A stretch of DNA of 64,000 nt from Alcanivorax nanhaiticus (GCF_000756665.1 NZ_ARXV01000003.1:124001-188000); one strand, 5' to 3'. Positions 18,786 through 27,895 are shown, counted from the first letter of the stretch. The notes: generated from the sequence alone by a model not told the origin. Numbers and translations are program-made.

Positions 18786-20465
18786 ATGGTTGCCATAACA
18801 AATACCACCTCCCTGACGTTTCTCAAGGAAGCGATCGATAGCACTCTTACAGAGGCGGAAAATCGCCTGGAAGTGTTTTCCGAGAATCACAGCCTCCAGG
18901 AAGAATTGACCTATATCGCAGACTCTTTCCAGCAATTGCGGGGCATCTGCCAGGTAGTTGAATTGCCTGCTGCTGCGCTAATGAGCGAGGAAATGGGGCT
19001 GGCTGCAAGGGAGCTGCGGGAAAAGGTGTCCGACGCCCGGGTGCAGGCCCTGGGTAACGCGATTGTGTTGCTTACGCGATATTTCGATTACGTTCAGCTC
19101 AAGAATCGGACGCTCCCGGCGCTGTTGATCGGCGGGTTGAATGATCTTCGCCGCGCCAACGGCAAACCCCTGATTCAGGAAAGCCATTTTTTCAGTGCTG
19201 ACCTGTCAGTGCCGCGTACCCCGGCGGCCAAAGTCAGTGAGTTGAGTCGCTCTGAGCTGCCGGGGCTGGCGCGCCGTTTGCGCCACATGTACCAGGTCGG
19301 TCTATTGGGCATTCTCCGGGAAGAGAGCGCCAAACCTAATTTGAAGTTGATGGGCCGTGCGCTTGCCCGCTTGGACAAGGCCGCTGGACCCTGCGGCATG
19401 AGCCGTTTCCTGTGGGTGGCACAAGGTGTACTCACCGCCATGTTCAGCGACGATATGGCAATCACTCCCGCACGCAAGGCGCTGTTCTCGCAATATGACC
19501 GCCAGCTGAAAAATCTGGTTTACGGTGGCGAACAGGCATTCGATGCGGAAGCGCCACTTTTGCTGGTGAAGGAGAGCCTGTATCTGGTTTCCCTCAGTCA
19601 GCTGCAGAGTGGGGTGGTCGATGAGATCAAGACTGCCTACTCACTCAAAAACAGTATTTCTGATGAAGAACTGCAGCGCGAACTGTCGTTGATGACAGGA
19701 GCGAGCGGTTCTGTTATTCGCTCTGTCGCTAGCGCCATGCGCGATGAAATCGGAGAGTTGAAGCACAGCCTGGATATGGCCTCTCAGGGCGTGGCGGATA
19801 CCAATTATCAGCAAGTGGGGGAAAGCTTGCAGCGATTGGGCAGCACGCTTTCCATGATTGGTAAAGATGACGAGGCAGCTGCGATCAAGCAGCGTGGCGT
19901 GTTGGTCGCCAAGTGGAGCGCAGATCAGAGTGTGGAAAGTGAAGATTTTCATGCGCTGGTGGATGATTTGCTGACCATCGAAAATGTGGCTGCCAACCTG
20001 GAGCGAAGCCTGGCACCGGAAGATGACGTGCACCGTGCAGCGTCCAATTCGGCCATATCCCTGTATCAACTGGATGACGCACGAATGACTGTGGTCGGCG
20101 AATGCCGAGCGGGGCTGGCACTGGCCAAGCGTTCCATCAGCTCGTTCATGGACAACAACTGGGACGCCATGCATTTGTCGAACCTGCCTGGCACCTTCGC
20201 ATCCATCGCTGGCGGGCTGATGTTCCTGGATCTTGAGCGTGCGAAAGGTGTTACCGAGTCTTGCCATAAATATATCGTCAAGCAGCTCATCGAAGGCCCG
20301 GAAAATCCCACCCGGGAAAATATGGAAACGCTCGCTGATGCTCTGACCGGTGTGGATTACTACCTGGAAAGCATGGAAGAACAGAAGCCCATTGGTGATG
20401 GTGTGCTGGAAGTGGCGGAAGAGAGCATGAAGGCCCTGGGCTATCCGGTTAACAAGGTCGCATGA
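18786..20465 (+). CDS. fimL: FimL, ChpA-N-terminus-like type IV pilus regulator
   Basis: A 559-residue cytoplasmic protein with no membrane segment. It resembles P. aeruginosa FimL, which is itself related to the N-terminal histidine-phosphotransfer-like region of the chemosensory kinase ChpA but lacks the phosphorylatable histidines. In P. aeruginosa FimL supports twitching motility and cyclic-AMP/Vfr signalling. The N-terminal domain (TFLKEAIDSTLTEAENRLEV) is helical, as is most of the protein. The identification rests on length, on this sequence character and on position: nhaB-fimL-nudC is the Pseudomonas order. The start ATG has GGAGAG upstream. Its stop overlaps the nudC start, so the two are co-translated. 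Confidence 0.82.
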   Translation: MVAITNTTSLTFLKEAIDSTLTEAENRLEVFSENHSLQEELTYIADSFQQLRGICQVVELPAAALMSEEMGLAARELREKVSDARVQALGNAIVLLTRYFDYVQLKNRTLPALLIGGLNDLRRANGKPLIQESHFFSADLSVPRTPAAKVSELSRSELPGLARRLRHMYQVGLLGILREESAKPNLKLMGRALARLDKAAGPCGMSRFLWVAQGVLTAMFSDDMAITPARKALFSQYDRQLKNLVYGGEQAFDAEAPLLLVKESLYLVSLSQLQSGVVDEIKTAYSLKNSISDEELQRELSLMTGASGSVIRSVASAMRDEIGELKHSLDMASQGVADTNYQQVGESLQRLGSTLSMIGKDDEAAAIKQRGVLVAKWSADQSVESEDFHALVDDLLTIENVAANLERSLAPEDDVHRAASNSAISLYQLDDARMTVVGECRAGLALAKRSISSFMDNNWDAMHLSNLPGTFASIAGGLMFLDLERAKGVTESCHKYIVKQLIEGPENPTRENMETLADALTGVDYYLESMEEQKPIGDGVLEVAEESMKALGYPVNKVA

Positions 20466-21271
20466 TGATAGACCTGTCCCGTCCAGAGCAGGGTGATGCG
20501 GAGCACGGCCGCTGCTATGTGATCCACGAGCAGAACATCTTGCTCGATCAGGATATGCGTATTCCCGTATTGCCGGCGTTCCTGCTGCGTCAGCACCCTG
20601 ATTATCATTTTCTTGGTTGGCTTGATGGTGAGCCGTGCTATGTCTGTGAATTGGCTCGCCATGAACTGGATGATGGCAGCCTTCAGTCGGTTGCTCAGCG
20701 CCACATGCTGGCAGGGGACCTGAATGAAGCCGGCTTTAGCATGTTCAGCAGGGCGCTTCAGTTCCTGAGTTGGCAGAAAAACCATCGTTTTTGTAGCCGC
20801 TGCGGGTGCCCCACTCATGCCCATGGCAAAGAGCTCTGTATGCAATGCGAGCAGTGTGGATATACCCAGTACCCGCGCATCACGCCTTGTGTCATTACCC
20901 TGGTCACGAACGGAGAGAGAGCCTTGCTGGGCAGATCGACCCGATTCCCAAACGGCATGTTTTCCTGCCTTGCGGGCTTTATGGAAGCCGGGGAAAGTGC
21001 TGAGCAGGCGTTGGTGCGCGAAGTGCGCGAAGAAACCGGTGTTGAGGTTGGCAAACTTACCTATTTGGGTAGTCAGTCCTGGCCGTTTCCTCATTCTCTG
21101 ATGCTGGCATTTCATGCTGACTATGCCGGTGGTGAGATTGTGATTGATGATGATGAAATCGTGGCTGCTGACTGGTTCCATTATCGAGACTTACCAATGA
21201 TCCCGCCCCGAGGGAGCATTGCACGTACCCTGATTGACAGCTGGATTGCTGGACTGGAATCCAAGGAATAA
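20462..21271 (+). CDS. nudC: NAD+ diphosphatase NudC
   Basis: A 269-residue Nudix hydrolase that splits NADH to NMNH and AMP and can remove NAD caps from RNA. A four-cysteine zinc site lies at about residues 110-135 (FCSRCG ... CMQCEQCG). The Nudix box is complete (GFMEAGESAEQALVREVREE followed by TGVEV). The NudC-specific array appears as SQSWPFPHS, where the usual third residue is proline (SQPWPFPxS), a single change. ATG codons at 20462 and 20465 both overlap the fimL stop. The next gene starts three bases after its stop, giving a fimL-nudC-membrane protein operon. Confidence 0.94.
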   Translation: MMIDLSRPEQGDAEHGRCYVIHEQNILLDQDMRIPVLPAFLLRQHPDYHFLGWLDGEPCYVCELARHELDDGSLQSVAQRHMLAGDLNEAGFSMFSRALQFLSWQKNHRFCSRCGCPTHAHGKELCMQCEQCGYTQYPRITPCVITLVTNGERALLGRSTRFPNGMFSCLAGFMEAGESAEQALVREVREETGVEVGKLTYLGSQSWPFPHSLMLAFHADYAGGEIVIDDDEIVAADWFHYRDLPMIPPRGSIARTLIDSWIAGLESKE

Positions 21272-21273
21272 CC

Positions 21274-21921
21274 ATGAACTACACCCTTGCCCCATTAATT
21301 CTCTTTGCCTTTAGCCTGTTCTTTGTTCTGGCGGGAGCCTGGATTCTGTTACGGCAGAAATGGTTGTTGCAATGGCTGAAGGGGACAGGAGGTTTGCTGC
21401 TGGTGGGTATGGCAGTTTACCTGAGCGTGTTTGCGCTCAATATTTATGGTTATCGTGAGTATGCGCAGGAAGTCCCTGTTGCCACGGTCAGCTTCCGTCA
21501 GTCCGGCGAACAGTCTTTTATCGCCACCGTGACTCGAACTGATGGTGTAGCGGAGGATTTCCGGTTGAAAGGAGACCAGTGGCAACTGGACGCCCGCATT
21601 CTGAAATGGAAAGTGCCGTTTGCCTTGCTGGGCCTCAAGCCGGGTTACCAGCTTGACCGGATTTCGGGGCGCTACTACGCACTGGAAGACGAGCGCTCCC
21701 TGGATCGCACCGTATACAGCCTGCACCGTGATCCTGTTGGCTTTGATGTGTGGAAAATGGCGAAGGATGGCTGGAGCCTGATCATCGATGCCCGTTATGG
21801 TAGTGCGGCTTATTTGCCAATGGCGGATGGTGCCCTTTTTGAAGTCACCGCTGGACAAACGGGGCTGGTCGCTCGCCCCATGAATGGAAGCGCTCAGCAA
21901 GCCATTTCCGGCTGGAACTGA
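21274..21921 (+). CDS. Conserved membrane protein downstream of nudC
   Basis: A 215-residue protein I do not recognise functionally. It has two N-terminal membrane helices (about residues 6-26, LILFAFSLFFVLAGAWILL, and 37-57, GTGGLLLVGMAVYLSVFALN). A C-terminal domain of about 150 residues rich in beta-strand pattern and aromatic residues follows (VATVSFRQSG, FIATVTRTDG, WSLIIDARYGS). Topology suggests the large domain lies outside the cytoplasmic membrane. It begins three bases after nudC, and a similar gene lies at this place in Pseudomonas (PA1824), where it is uncharacterised. The 126-base gap to sohB suggests the operon ends here. Confidence 0.75.
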   Translation: MNYTLAPLILFAFSLFFVLAGAWILLRQKWLLQWLKGTGGLLLVGMAVYLSVFALNIYGYREYAQEVPVATVSFRQSGEQSFIATVTRTDGVAEDFRLKGDQWQLDARILKWKVPFALLGLKPGYQLDRISGRYYALEDERSLDRTVYSLHRDPVGFDVWKMAKDGWSLIIDARYGSAAYLPMADGALFEVTAGQTGLVARPMNGSAQQAISGWN

Positions 21922-22048
21922 TTTCACACCGGGCCAATCACCATTGATTGGCTCTCCCTCAAGTATCCCCAGCCGCCTTGCTTAGGTAGAATCTTCCGAA
22001 TTCTGCCTGCCGGGCAGGCAACGATCTTTCAATTCAAGCAGGTATACC

Positions 22049-23101
22049 GTGATAGCGTTTCTTTCTGAGTACGGCATGTTTCTCGCCAAAGTGGCCACAC
22101 TGGTGGTGGCCATGTTGTTCATTATTGGTGGTATTGCGGCCACGGCGTCCCGTGGGCGTCACAAGGGCGAGCAGGATGGGGAGCTCAAGGTTCGCCATCT
22201 CAACGACGAATTTGATGACCTGAAGGATGCGCTGGAGGCGGAGATTCTGCCTGAAGCTCAGCGCAAGAAAGCGCATAAAGAGAAACAGAAGCAGGAAAAA
22301 CGGGAAGCCAAGCAAAAGAAAAAGGCGGGTACCGAAGATAAAGTGCCACCGCGACTGTTTGTGCTTGATTTTGATGGTGATGTGCAAGCCAGTGACGTAG
22401 AAACCCTGCGCCGTGAAATCAGTGCCATCCTGCAAGTGGCCAACCAGAACGATGAAGTACTGGTGCGCCTGGAAAGCCCCGGTGGTCTGGTCCATAGCTA
22501 TGGTCTGGCTGCTTCTCAGCTGCGCCGCATTCGTAACAGTGGCATCAAGCTGACTGTCGCCGTTGACCGTGTGGCTGCCAGCGGTGGCTATATGATGGCC
22601 TGTATCGCAGACCGTATCGTTGCTGCACCATTTTCTATCATCGGATCCATTGGCGTGGTCGCGCAGATTCCCAATTTCCATCGTTTGTTGAAAAAGAACG
22701 ATATCGATGTAGAGCTGATGACGGCGGGGGAGTACAAGCGTACCCTGACCATGCTCGGTGAAAACACCGAAAAAGGCCGCGCTAAATTCCAGGAAGAGCT
22801 GGAAGACACCCATCAGCTGTTCAAAGACTTTGTTCGTGAGAATCGTCGCGGATTGGATCTGGACAAGGTGGCCACTGGTGAGCACTGGTTCGGCATCCAG
22901 GCAAAAGAGATGGGCCTGGTAGACGAGATCATGACCAGCGACGAGCTACTGCAACAGCGCAAGGATACTGTCACCCTCTACCAGGTTAACTGGGAAGTGA
23001 AGCGCAAGCTGGGTGAGCGCCTGGGTTTCTCGATGGAGACAACCCTGCAACGCGTTATCGAGCGCCTCTGGCATCGAGGCAGTCAGCGCCAGATTCACTG
23101 A
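22049..23101 (+). CDS. sohB: Inner-membrane peptidase SohB
   Basis: A 350-residue S49-family serine peptidase related to signal-peptide peptidase SppA. One membrane helix near residues 10-32 anchors it, followed by a charged Lys/Glu-rich linker (about residues 70-100). The peptidase domain shows LESPGGLVHSYG, the nucleophile serine in VAASGGYMMACIAD, and the general-base lysine in MTAGEYKRTLT, so the Ser-Lys dyad is intact. The start is GTG at 22049 with an AGCAGG-like site. ATG 22076 would shorten the membrane anchor. Length agrees with E. coli SohB (349). It stands alone, 26 bases before the reductase gene, and may be co-transcribed with it. Confidence 0.94.
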   Translation: MIAFLSEYGMFLAKVATLVVAMLFIIGGIAATASRGRHKGEQDGELKVRHLNDEFDDLKDALEAEILPEAQRKKAHKEKQKQEKREAKQKKKAGTEDKVPPRLFVLDFDGDVQASDVETLRREISAILQVANQNDEVLVRLESPGGLVHSYGLAASQLRRIRNSGIKLTVAVDRVAASGGYMMACIADRIVAAPFSIIGSIGVVAQIPNFHRLLKKNDIDVELMTAGEYKRTLTMLGENTEKGRAKFQEELEDTHQLFKDFVRENRRGLDLDKVATGEHWFGIQAKEMGLVDEIMTSDELLQQRKDTVTLYQVNWEVKRKLGERLGFSMETTLQRVIERLWHRGSQRQIH

Positions 23102-23127
23102 TTCGCTCTTGGCACAGGAGAAGACCT

Positions 23128-24117
23128 ATGACCTTCCAGGCACTACAGACCCGTGAAACGGATGGTGGCTACCAAACGGATTTGATTGAGCGTGAGTTGT
23201 CTGAGCTCGGCAACGAGGGTGTATTGGTTCGTGTGCAGTGGTCTTCACTGAACTATAAAGATGCTTTGTCCGCCACCGGCAACAAGGGTGTCACTCGCAA
23301 GTTTCCACACACCCCTGGCATTGATGCTGTGGGGGTGGTTGAGGAAGCGGGGGACGGACCGTTTTCCGTAGGGGATGCGGTTATCTGTACCGGATATGAT
23401 CTTGGTATGAACACCGATGGCGGCTATGCACAGTATATTCGGGTGCCCGCCGAATGGCTGGTCCCCTTGCCGGAGGGCATGGCCCCCCGTGATGCCATGG
23501 TGCTGGGTACCGCAGGACTGACGGCGGCGTTGTGTGTCGAGTCTTTACTGGATACTGGCGTCAATCCTGATCAGGGGCCGGTACTGGTTACTGGCGCCAC
23601 CGGCGGTGTCGGTAGCGTCAGTGTGGCCATTCTCGCAAAGCTGGGTTTTGAGGTCGTTGCGGTATCAGGCAAGGAAGATGCCGTTGAATGGCTCAAGACG
23701 CTCGGCGCTGCTCAAGTGATCGACCGTGCCACTTTCCTCGAGAATGCCGGCAAACCCATGCTCAAGGAGCAATGGGCGGGTGCTGTCGATTGCGTGGGCG
23801 GTGATGCACTGACTACCGCCCTGAAAAGCGTCAAGTATGGTGGCAGTGTGGCCTGCTGTGGCCTTGCCGGCTCCCCGGAACTGAATATGACGGTGTTCCC
23901 GTTCATTCTTCGCGGTATCAATCTGCTTGGGGTCGATAGTGTTGAGCTGCCCGTCGAGATCAAACAACAGATGTGGCAATTGCTTGCTGATGAGTGGATC
24001 CCGGGCGGCATGAGCAAGCTGGAAGCTGCTGAAATCGGGCTTGAAGAAGTCAACGATTGGGTGGCCCGCATTCTTAAAGGCGGCGTAAGAGGCCGCGTAG
24101 TGGTTCGCCTGCCCTGA
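23128..24117 (+). CDS. acuI: NADPH-dependent reductase of the YhdH/AcuI family
   Basis: A 329-residue medium-chain dehydrogenase/reductase of the YhdH/YhfP subgroup. Members reduce acryloyl-CoA to propionyl-CoA with NADPH, protecting the cell from a toxic acyl-CoA. Marks are SSLNYKDALSATG near the N-terminus, the substrate region HTPGIDAVGVVEEAG, and the nucleotide motif VTGATGGVGSVSVAIL. It lacks the structural zinc cysteines of alcohol dehydrogenases, as expected for this subgroup. Length is typical (324-330). The in vivo substrate is not proven by sequence, and yhdH would be an equally fair symbol. Acryloyl-CoA detoxification would be relevant in an organism exposed to DMSP. Confidence 0.85.
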   Translation: MTFQALQTRETDGGYQTDLIERELSELGNEGVLVRVQWSSLNYKDALSATGNKGVTRKFPHTPGIDAVGVVEEAGDGPFSVGDAVICTGYDLGMNTDGGYAQYIRVPAEWLVPLPEGMAPRDAMVLGTAGLTAALCVESLLDTGVNPDQGPVLVTGATGGVGSVSVAILAKLGFEVVAVSGKEDAVEWLKTLGAAQVIDRATFLENAGKPMLKEQWAGAVDCVGGDALTTALKSVKYGGSVACCGLAGSPELNMTVFPFILRGINLLGVDSVELPVEIKQQMWQLLADEWIPGGMSKLEAAEIGLEEVNDWVARILKGGVRGRVVVRLP

Positions 24118-24314
24118 TGGAGCGCGCGCGGCTTGGTCGCGCGCACTCTCCCTGTTTTTATGCCCGTTCCGCATTCATTCTAAACTTCCTTCGAGTCACC
24201 ACATAAAGCAGTTTATTGGCTTTTATGCTTTGTCTCTGCTCACCCCAAGCTGGCTTAATCGTTCTGTCGTGAGGATTGTCTCGCTTACATCATTGAAGTG
24301 AGCTACGCGCATCA

Positions 24315-24382
24315 TCGCGGTCGAACGCCCGCTCCCACAGAAGACCGCACCGTGCTTTGTGGGAGCGGGCGTTCGACCGCGA
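24315..24382. repeat. REP-like perfect inverted pair (copy 2)
   Basis: Two 24-base units, 24315-24338 (TCGCGGTCGAACG then CCCGCTCCCAC) and 24359-24382, are exact reverse complements across a 20-base spacer. They are near-identical to the units at 3563-3630. The RNA would form a long stem ending in GTGGGAGC/GCTCCCAC. The remainder of the 24118-24622 gap holds no gene that I can support. Confidence 0.8.
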
Positions 24383-24622
24383 AATCCCCGATCCCATAAG
24401 AGACCCTCAGCATTTGAGGAAAACCTAACAGGTAATGACGCTGAAACTCAGCTCAATAAAACCCTGAGTGCTCAGGACTGAAACCCGGTGCATGCAAGGC
24501 GGCAAGGATCACTGCCGGGTTCTGCTTCCTCGACAAGTTTCCTCCCTCTGTAAGCGCTGGATTTCAGGGCTACGATTGATTCATTATCAGAGCTGGCAGC
24601 GTTGCCAGAGTAAGGACACCGA

Positions 24623-25579
24623 ATGGACAAAGAACATTGGTTCAAGATTGCCTGTTACCTTGATGGTCAGGGTGGTTGTACTCCCTTTGGTTCAGGGGAT
24701 GAGTTGCAGTCGGAGCGCACGCATTGGGTGCACCTGGATTATACCCAGCAGCAAAGCACTGCGTGGATGCACGCCAACAAGGTTCCCGAGCGGGTCATTG
24801 AGGCTTTGACTGCTTCAGAAACACGCCCTAGAGCATCCGAGGTGGCGGGAGGCTTGCTGGTTTACTTGCGGGGCGTGAATTTGCAACCAGGGGCACGCCC
24901 CGAAGATATGATTGCCTTGCGGCTGTGGTTGGGGCCGAACGGGGTGATCAGTACCCAGAAGCGCACGCTGTTGACGGTAGAGACTGTAGAGACCGACCTG
25001 CTCCAGGGAGAGGGCGTACACTCAAGCACCGCCCTCGTTGCTCGGCTGGTGGATGAGCTCACCTGGCGCATGGAGGATGTGATTGAAAACCTGGAGACAG
25101 AAGTGGAGAGCTGTGCCGAGCAGCTGGAGGCCTCACCAACAGCTTCACTGACAGCGCAGCTCAGTCTGCTTAGGCGCCGGGCCATCACGCTGCGTCGTTA
25201 TCTGGCGCCGCAACGTGAGGCGCTGAGCAAGTTGCAGACGGATCGCATGTTTACCGATGCAGACGTGCTGCAGATTCGTGAAGCCTCGGATCGTTTGTTG
25301 CGGCTGGTAGAGGACCTGGATGCCGCACGGGAACATGCCACCCTGCTTCAGGAAGAGGTCTTCGCGGTGCAGAATGAGGCGATTAATGACCGCATGTATC
25401 TGCTGGCAATCATCTCTGCACTTTTCTTGCCGCTGGGTTTTCTCACCGGCTTGTTTGGTATCAATGTGGGTGGCCTGCCGGGCGTGGAAAACGAAAAGGC
25501 GTTTTGGTGGTTCTGTGCCGGCATGAGTGTGATTGCGCTTGGCGTGGTGATCTGGATGCGAAAACGCCGCTGGTTTTAG
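24623..25579 (+). CDS. zntB: CorA-family zinc transporter ZntB
   Basis: A 318-residue member of the CorA metal-ion transporter family. A large cytoplasmic N-terminal domain (about 1-255), helical in its second half, is followed by two membrane helices at about 258-280 and 289-312. The signature loop between them reads GLFGINVGGLPG. ZntB proteins have GIN where CorA has GMN, which favours ZntB. ZntB moves zinc across the inner membrane; direction (import or export) has been debated. The C-terminus ends in the basic cluster RKRRWF on the cytoplasmic side. It is a single gene with a terminator hairpin at its stop, facing the cysI operon. Confidence 0.88.
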   Translation: MDKEHWFKIACYLDGQGGCTPFGSGDELQSERTHWVHLDYTQQQSTAWMHANKVPERVIEALTASETRPRASEVAGGLLVYLRGVNLQPGARPEDMIALRLWLGPNGVISTQKRTLLTVETVETDLLQGEGVHSSTALVARLVDELTWRMEDVIENLETEVESCAEQLEASPTASLTAQLSLLRRRAITLRRYLAPQREALSKLQTDRMFTDADVLQIREASDRLLRLVEDLDAAREHATLLQEEVFAVQNEAINDRMYLLAIISALFLPLGFLTGLFGINVGGLPGVENEKAFWWFCAGMSVIALGVVIWMRKRRWF

Positions 25580-25591
25580 CAGCGGCGTTTT
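25561..25591. terminator. Hairpin at the zntB stop codon
   Basis: AAAACGCCGCTG and its complement flank the loop that contains the zntB stop codon. T-runs on both sides would let it end both zntB and the convergent cysI-DUF934 operon. Confidence 0.75.
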
Positions 25592-25613
25592 CAGAGGGGC
25601 AGTGGCAGCCGGA

Positions 25614-26102
25614 TCAGGCGCGACGGTAAATCGGTCGCGGGTCCATCACGTCACCCTGATAGCTGACGGTGAAATCCTTCAGGCCTGCCAGGGCATCTTC
25701 AATGCTGCGATCCGAACGGATCTCAAAGGCATTGAATCCGCAGCGCTGCAGATAAAACAGCTGGTCTCGTAGCACATCACCGGTAGCACGGATCTCGCCC
25801 TTGAAGCCATAACGTGTGCGCAGCTCTCGAGCATAAGAGTAACCACGGCCATCCTTGAAGGCAGGGAAGTGGATCGCGATCAGAGGCAGTTGCTGCAGAT
25901 CGTCTTCCAGATCACGGGGCTCTTCACCCGGCGCGAGCCACACCGCTACCTCGCCACGAGCGATGAGGGTGTCACGATTGGCTTGCCAGTAGGCGAGAGG
26001 GACAATGATTTTGCCTTCAGGCAGGGCATTCTCCAGAGATTCGCCTTCCAGACGCCGCCACAGGTTGTCCACGATGGCACCATCAATGATGACCTTATCC
26101 AT
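25614..26102 (-). CDS. DUF934-family partner of sulfite reductase
   Basis: A 162-residue protein of the DUF934 family, almost always encoded directly downstream of sulfite/nitrite reductase genes and thought to assist siroheme-dependent sulfite reduction. Its biochemical role is not established. Typical features are the C-terminal core FKDGRGYSYARELR, GEIRATGDVLRDQLFYLQRCGFNAFEIR. The start at 26102 is well supported: AAGGAG stands seven bases upstream, inside the end of cysI, and the two genes overlap by eight bases. A longer in-frame extension to 26150 lies within cysI and is rejected. It is the second gene of the operon. Confidence 0.85.
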   Translation of the reverse strand: MDKVIIDGAIVDNLWRRLEGESLENALPEGKIIVPLAYWQANRDTLIARGEVAVWLAPGEEPRDLEDDLQQLPLIAIHFPAFKDGRGYSYARELRTRYGFKGEIRATGDVLRDQLFYLQRCGFNAFEIRSDRSIEDALAGLKDFTVSYQGDVMDPRPIYRRA

Positions 26103-27744
26103 AGATGCGCTCCTTGAACGTGTCCATACCAATGCGTTCGTAAGTATCAATAAAGGGTTCGTTCTCGTGGCGCTTTTCCACGTAGAGGTCGATGATCTTC
26201 TGAATCACATCAGTGACTTCATCAGCCTCAAATGACGGCCCCAGTTTCTCGCCTACGCGGGTGAATTGATCACCACGACCACCCAGGGTGATCTGGTAGA
26301 ACTCTTTACCTTTCTTGTCCACGCCCAGAATGCCGATATGGCCAATGTGGTGGTGGCCACAGGCGTTCATGCAGCCGGAAATATTCAGATCCAGCGTGCC
26401 CAGGTCATGCAGGTAGTCCAGATCAGAGAAACGATGCTGAATGGATTCTGCAATCGGGATGGACTTGGCATTGGCCAGCGCACACAGGTCACCGCCGGGG
26501 CAGCAGACCATGTCGGTGAGCAGACCCAGGTTCGGGGTGGCGAAGCCCAGGGCATCCAGCTTCTGCCACAGGGTGAACAGATCGCTGTTGGCGACGTCCG
26601 CCAGCACCATGTTCTGCTGGTGGCTGTTACGGATCTCGCCAAAGCTGTACTGGTCGGCAAGATCTGCGACCGCGTCCAGCTGATCATGAGTAATATCGCC
26701 CGGCACCCGAGATGTCTTCTTCAGGGTGAGGGTGACTGCACGATAGCCAGCCTCTTTGTGGGCGTGGGTGTTGGTGTGATACCAGCGGTTAAAGGCCTTG
26801 TTATCGGCCAGCTGCGCTTCCAGCTCGCTGTTGTCGGCGCTGCTGTTGTAGGCCGGTGCAGTGAAGCACTGCTTGATGCGCTGAACCTCTTCGTCGGTGA
26901 GGGTCATGGGGCCATCTTTCAGCTCGGCGAACTCTTCTGCAACCAGCTCACGGTATTTATCAGCACCCAGTGCTTTTACCAGGATCTTGATGCGGGCCTT
27001 GTACTTGTTGTCCCGGTTGCCGTACTTGTTGTACACACGCAGGATCGCTTCCAGATAGGAAAGCAGATGCTGCCAGGGAACAAACTCGCCAATCACGGCA
27101 CCGGTCATGGGAGTACGGCCCAGGCCGCCACCTGCCCAGACTTCAAAGCCGGTTTCGCCTGCGTCGTTATGGACGATCTGCACACCGATATCGTGAACAC
27201 CAATAATGGCCGGATCTTCATCCGGTACGGCGTTGACGGCAATCTTGAACTTGCGCGGAAGGTAAGCGAACTCAGGATTGAAGGTAGACCACTGGCGAAT
27301 GATTTCGCACCAGGGGCGTGGATCTTCAATCTCTTTGGGGTTCACACCAGCCAGTTCATCGGTGGTGGTGTTACGAATACAGTTACCGCTGGTCTGGATA
27401 CCATGCATCTGCACTTCGGCCAGTTCAGCCAGGATATCGGGCACGTCTTCCAGCGCCGGCCAGTTGAGCTGGATGTTCTGCCGGGTGCTTACATGGCAGA
27501 AACCCTTGTCATAGGTGCGGGTGATGTGAGCCAGGCGGCGCAGCTGGGCGCTGGACAGCAAGCCATAAGGAACGGCAATGCGCATCATGGGCGCATAGCG
27601 TTGAACGTAGAGACCGTTTTGCAGACGCAGAGCAAGAAACTCATCTTCGCTCAGTTCGCCAGCAAGATAACGGCGGGTCTGGTCACGATACTGTGCCACC
27701 CGTTCTTCCAGCAATCGCTGATCATGTTCCTGATAAACGTACAT
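26095..27744 (-). CDS. cysI: Sulfite reductase hemoprotein (siroheme, 4Fe-4S)
   Basis: A 549-residue siroheme enzyme that reduces sulfite to sulfide for cysteine synthesis. The cofactor cysteines are present as CPGGDLC (C-x5-C, near residue 415) and GCMNACG (C-x3-C, near residue 457), which bind the 4Fe-4S cluster bridged to siroheme. Siroheme-binding arginines appear in the family phrases YAPMMRIAVPYG and STRQNIQLNWP. It is the single-chain NirA/CysI type common in Pseudomonas (about 552 residues), which likely takes electrons from ferredoxin or a small reductase instead of CysJ. I chose ATG 27744 (MYVYQEHDQR) over an upstream TTG because it matches the Pseudomonas start. cysB, the usual regulator, lies at 51233. 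Confidence 0.93.
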   Translation of the reverse strand: MYVYQEHDQRLLEERVAQYRDQTRRYLAGELSEDEFLALRLQNGLYVQRYAPMMRIAVPYGLLSSAQLRRLAHITRTYDKGFCHVSTRQNIQLNWPALEDVPDILAELAEVQMHGIQTSGNCIRNTTTDELAGVNPKEIEDPRPWCEIIRQWSTFNPEFAYLPRKFKIAVNAVPDEDPAIIGVHDIGVQIVHNDAGETGFEVWAGGGLGRTPMTGAVIGEFVPWQHLLSYLEAILRVYNKYGNRDNKYKARIKILVKALGADKYRELVAEEFAELKDGPMTLTDEEVQRIKQCFTAPAYNSSADNSELEAQLADNKAFNRWYHTNTHAHKEAGYRAVTLTLKKTSRVPGDITHDQLDAVADLADQYSFGEIRNSHQQNMVLADVANSDLFTLWQKLDALGFATPNLGLLTDMVCCPGGDLCALANAKSIPIAESIQHRFSDLDYLHDLGTLDLNISGCMNACGHHHIGHIGILGVDKKGKEFYQITLGGRGDQFTRVGEKLGPSFEADEVTDVIQKIIDLYVEKRHENEPFIDTYERIGMDTFKERIYG

Positions 27745-27782
27745 GGGACCGTATACCGTCCTTAATGCTTGAGAATTCAATA

Positions 27783-27800
27783 AGTAAGGAGTGCCTTACT
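27783..27800 (-). promoter_or_regulatory. Perfect small palindrome upstream of cysI
   Basis: AGTAAGG-AGTG-CCTTACT is a seven-base perfect inverted repeat about 40 bases before the cysI start. On the minus strand, TATAGT (rc of 27797-27802) overlaps its edge and could be a -10 box. It may be an operator for cysI; which regulator would bind is not clear from sequence. Confidence 0.4.
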
Positions 27801-27895
27801 ATAGGCAGTGCGGCACTCTAGCAAAGCGCCCTTATAGTTAAAAGAAATATCTTGGCATATCTCTATAACCTGGGGCGCTTAAAAAATGCGCAAAT

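Noticed and set aside
18577-18798. Small frame (73 codons) before fimL with a hydrophobic stretch
   Set aside because: There is no ribosome site, it overlaps the fimL start, and no family was recognised. It may still be worth a look in ribosome-profiling data.
24468-24809. Open frame overlapping the start of zntB
   Set aside because: It is out of frame with zntB, shows no conserved features and includes the REP-containing gap's edge.
26266-27765. Open frame of 499 codons on the plus strand
   Set aside because: It is antisense to cysI, whose cofactor cysteines and family phrases are unmistakable.
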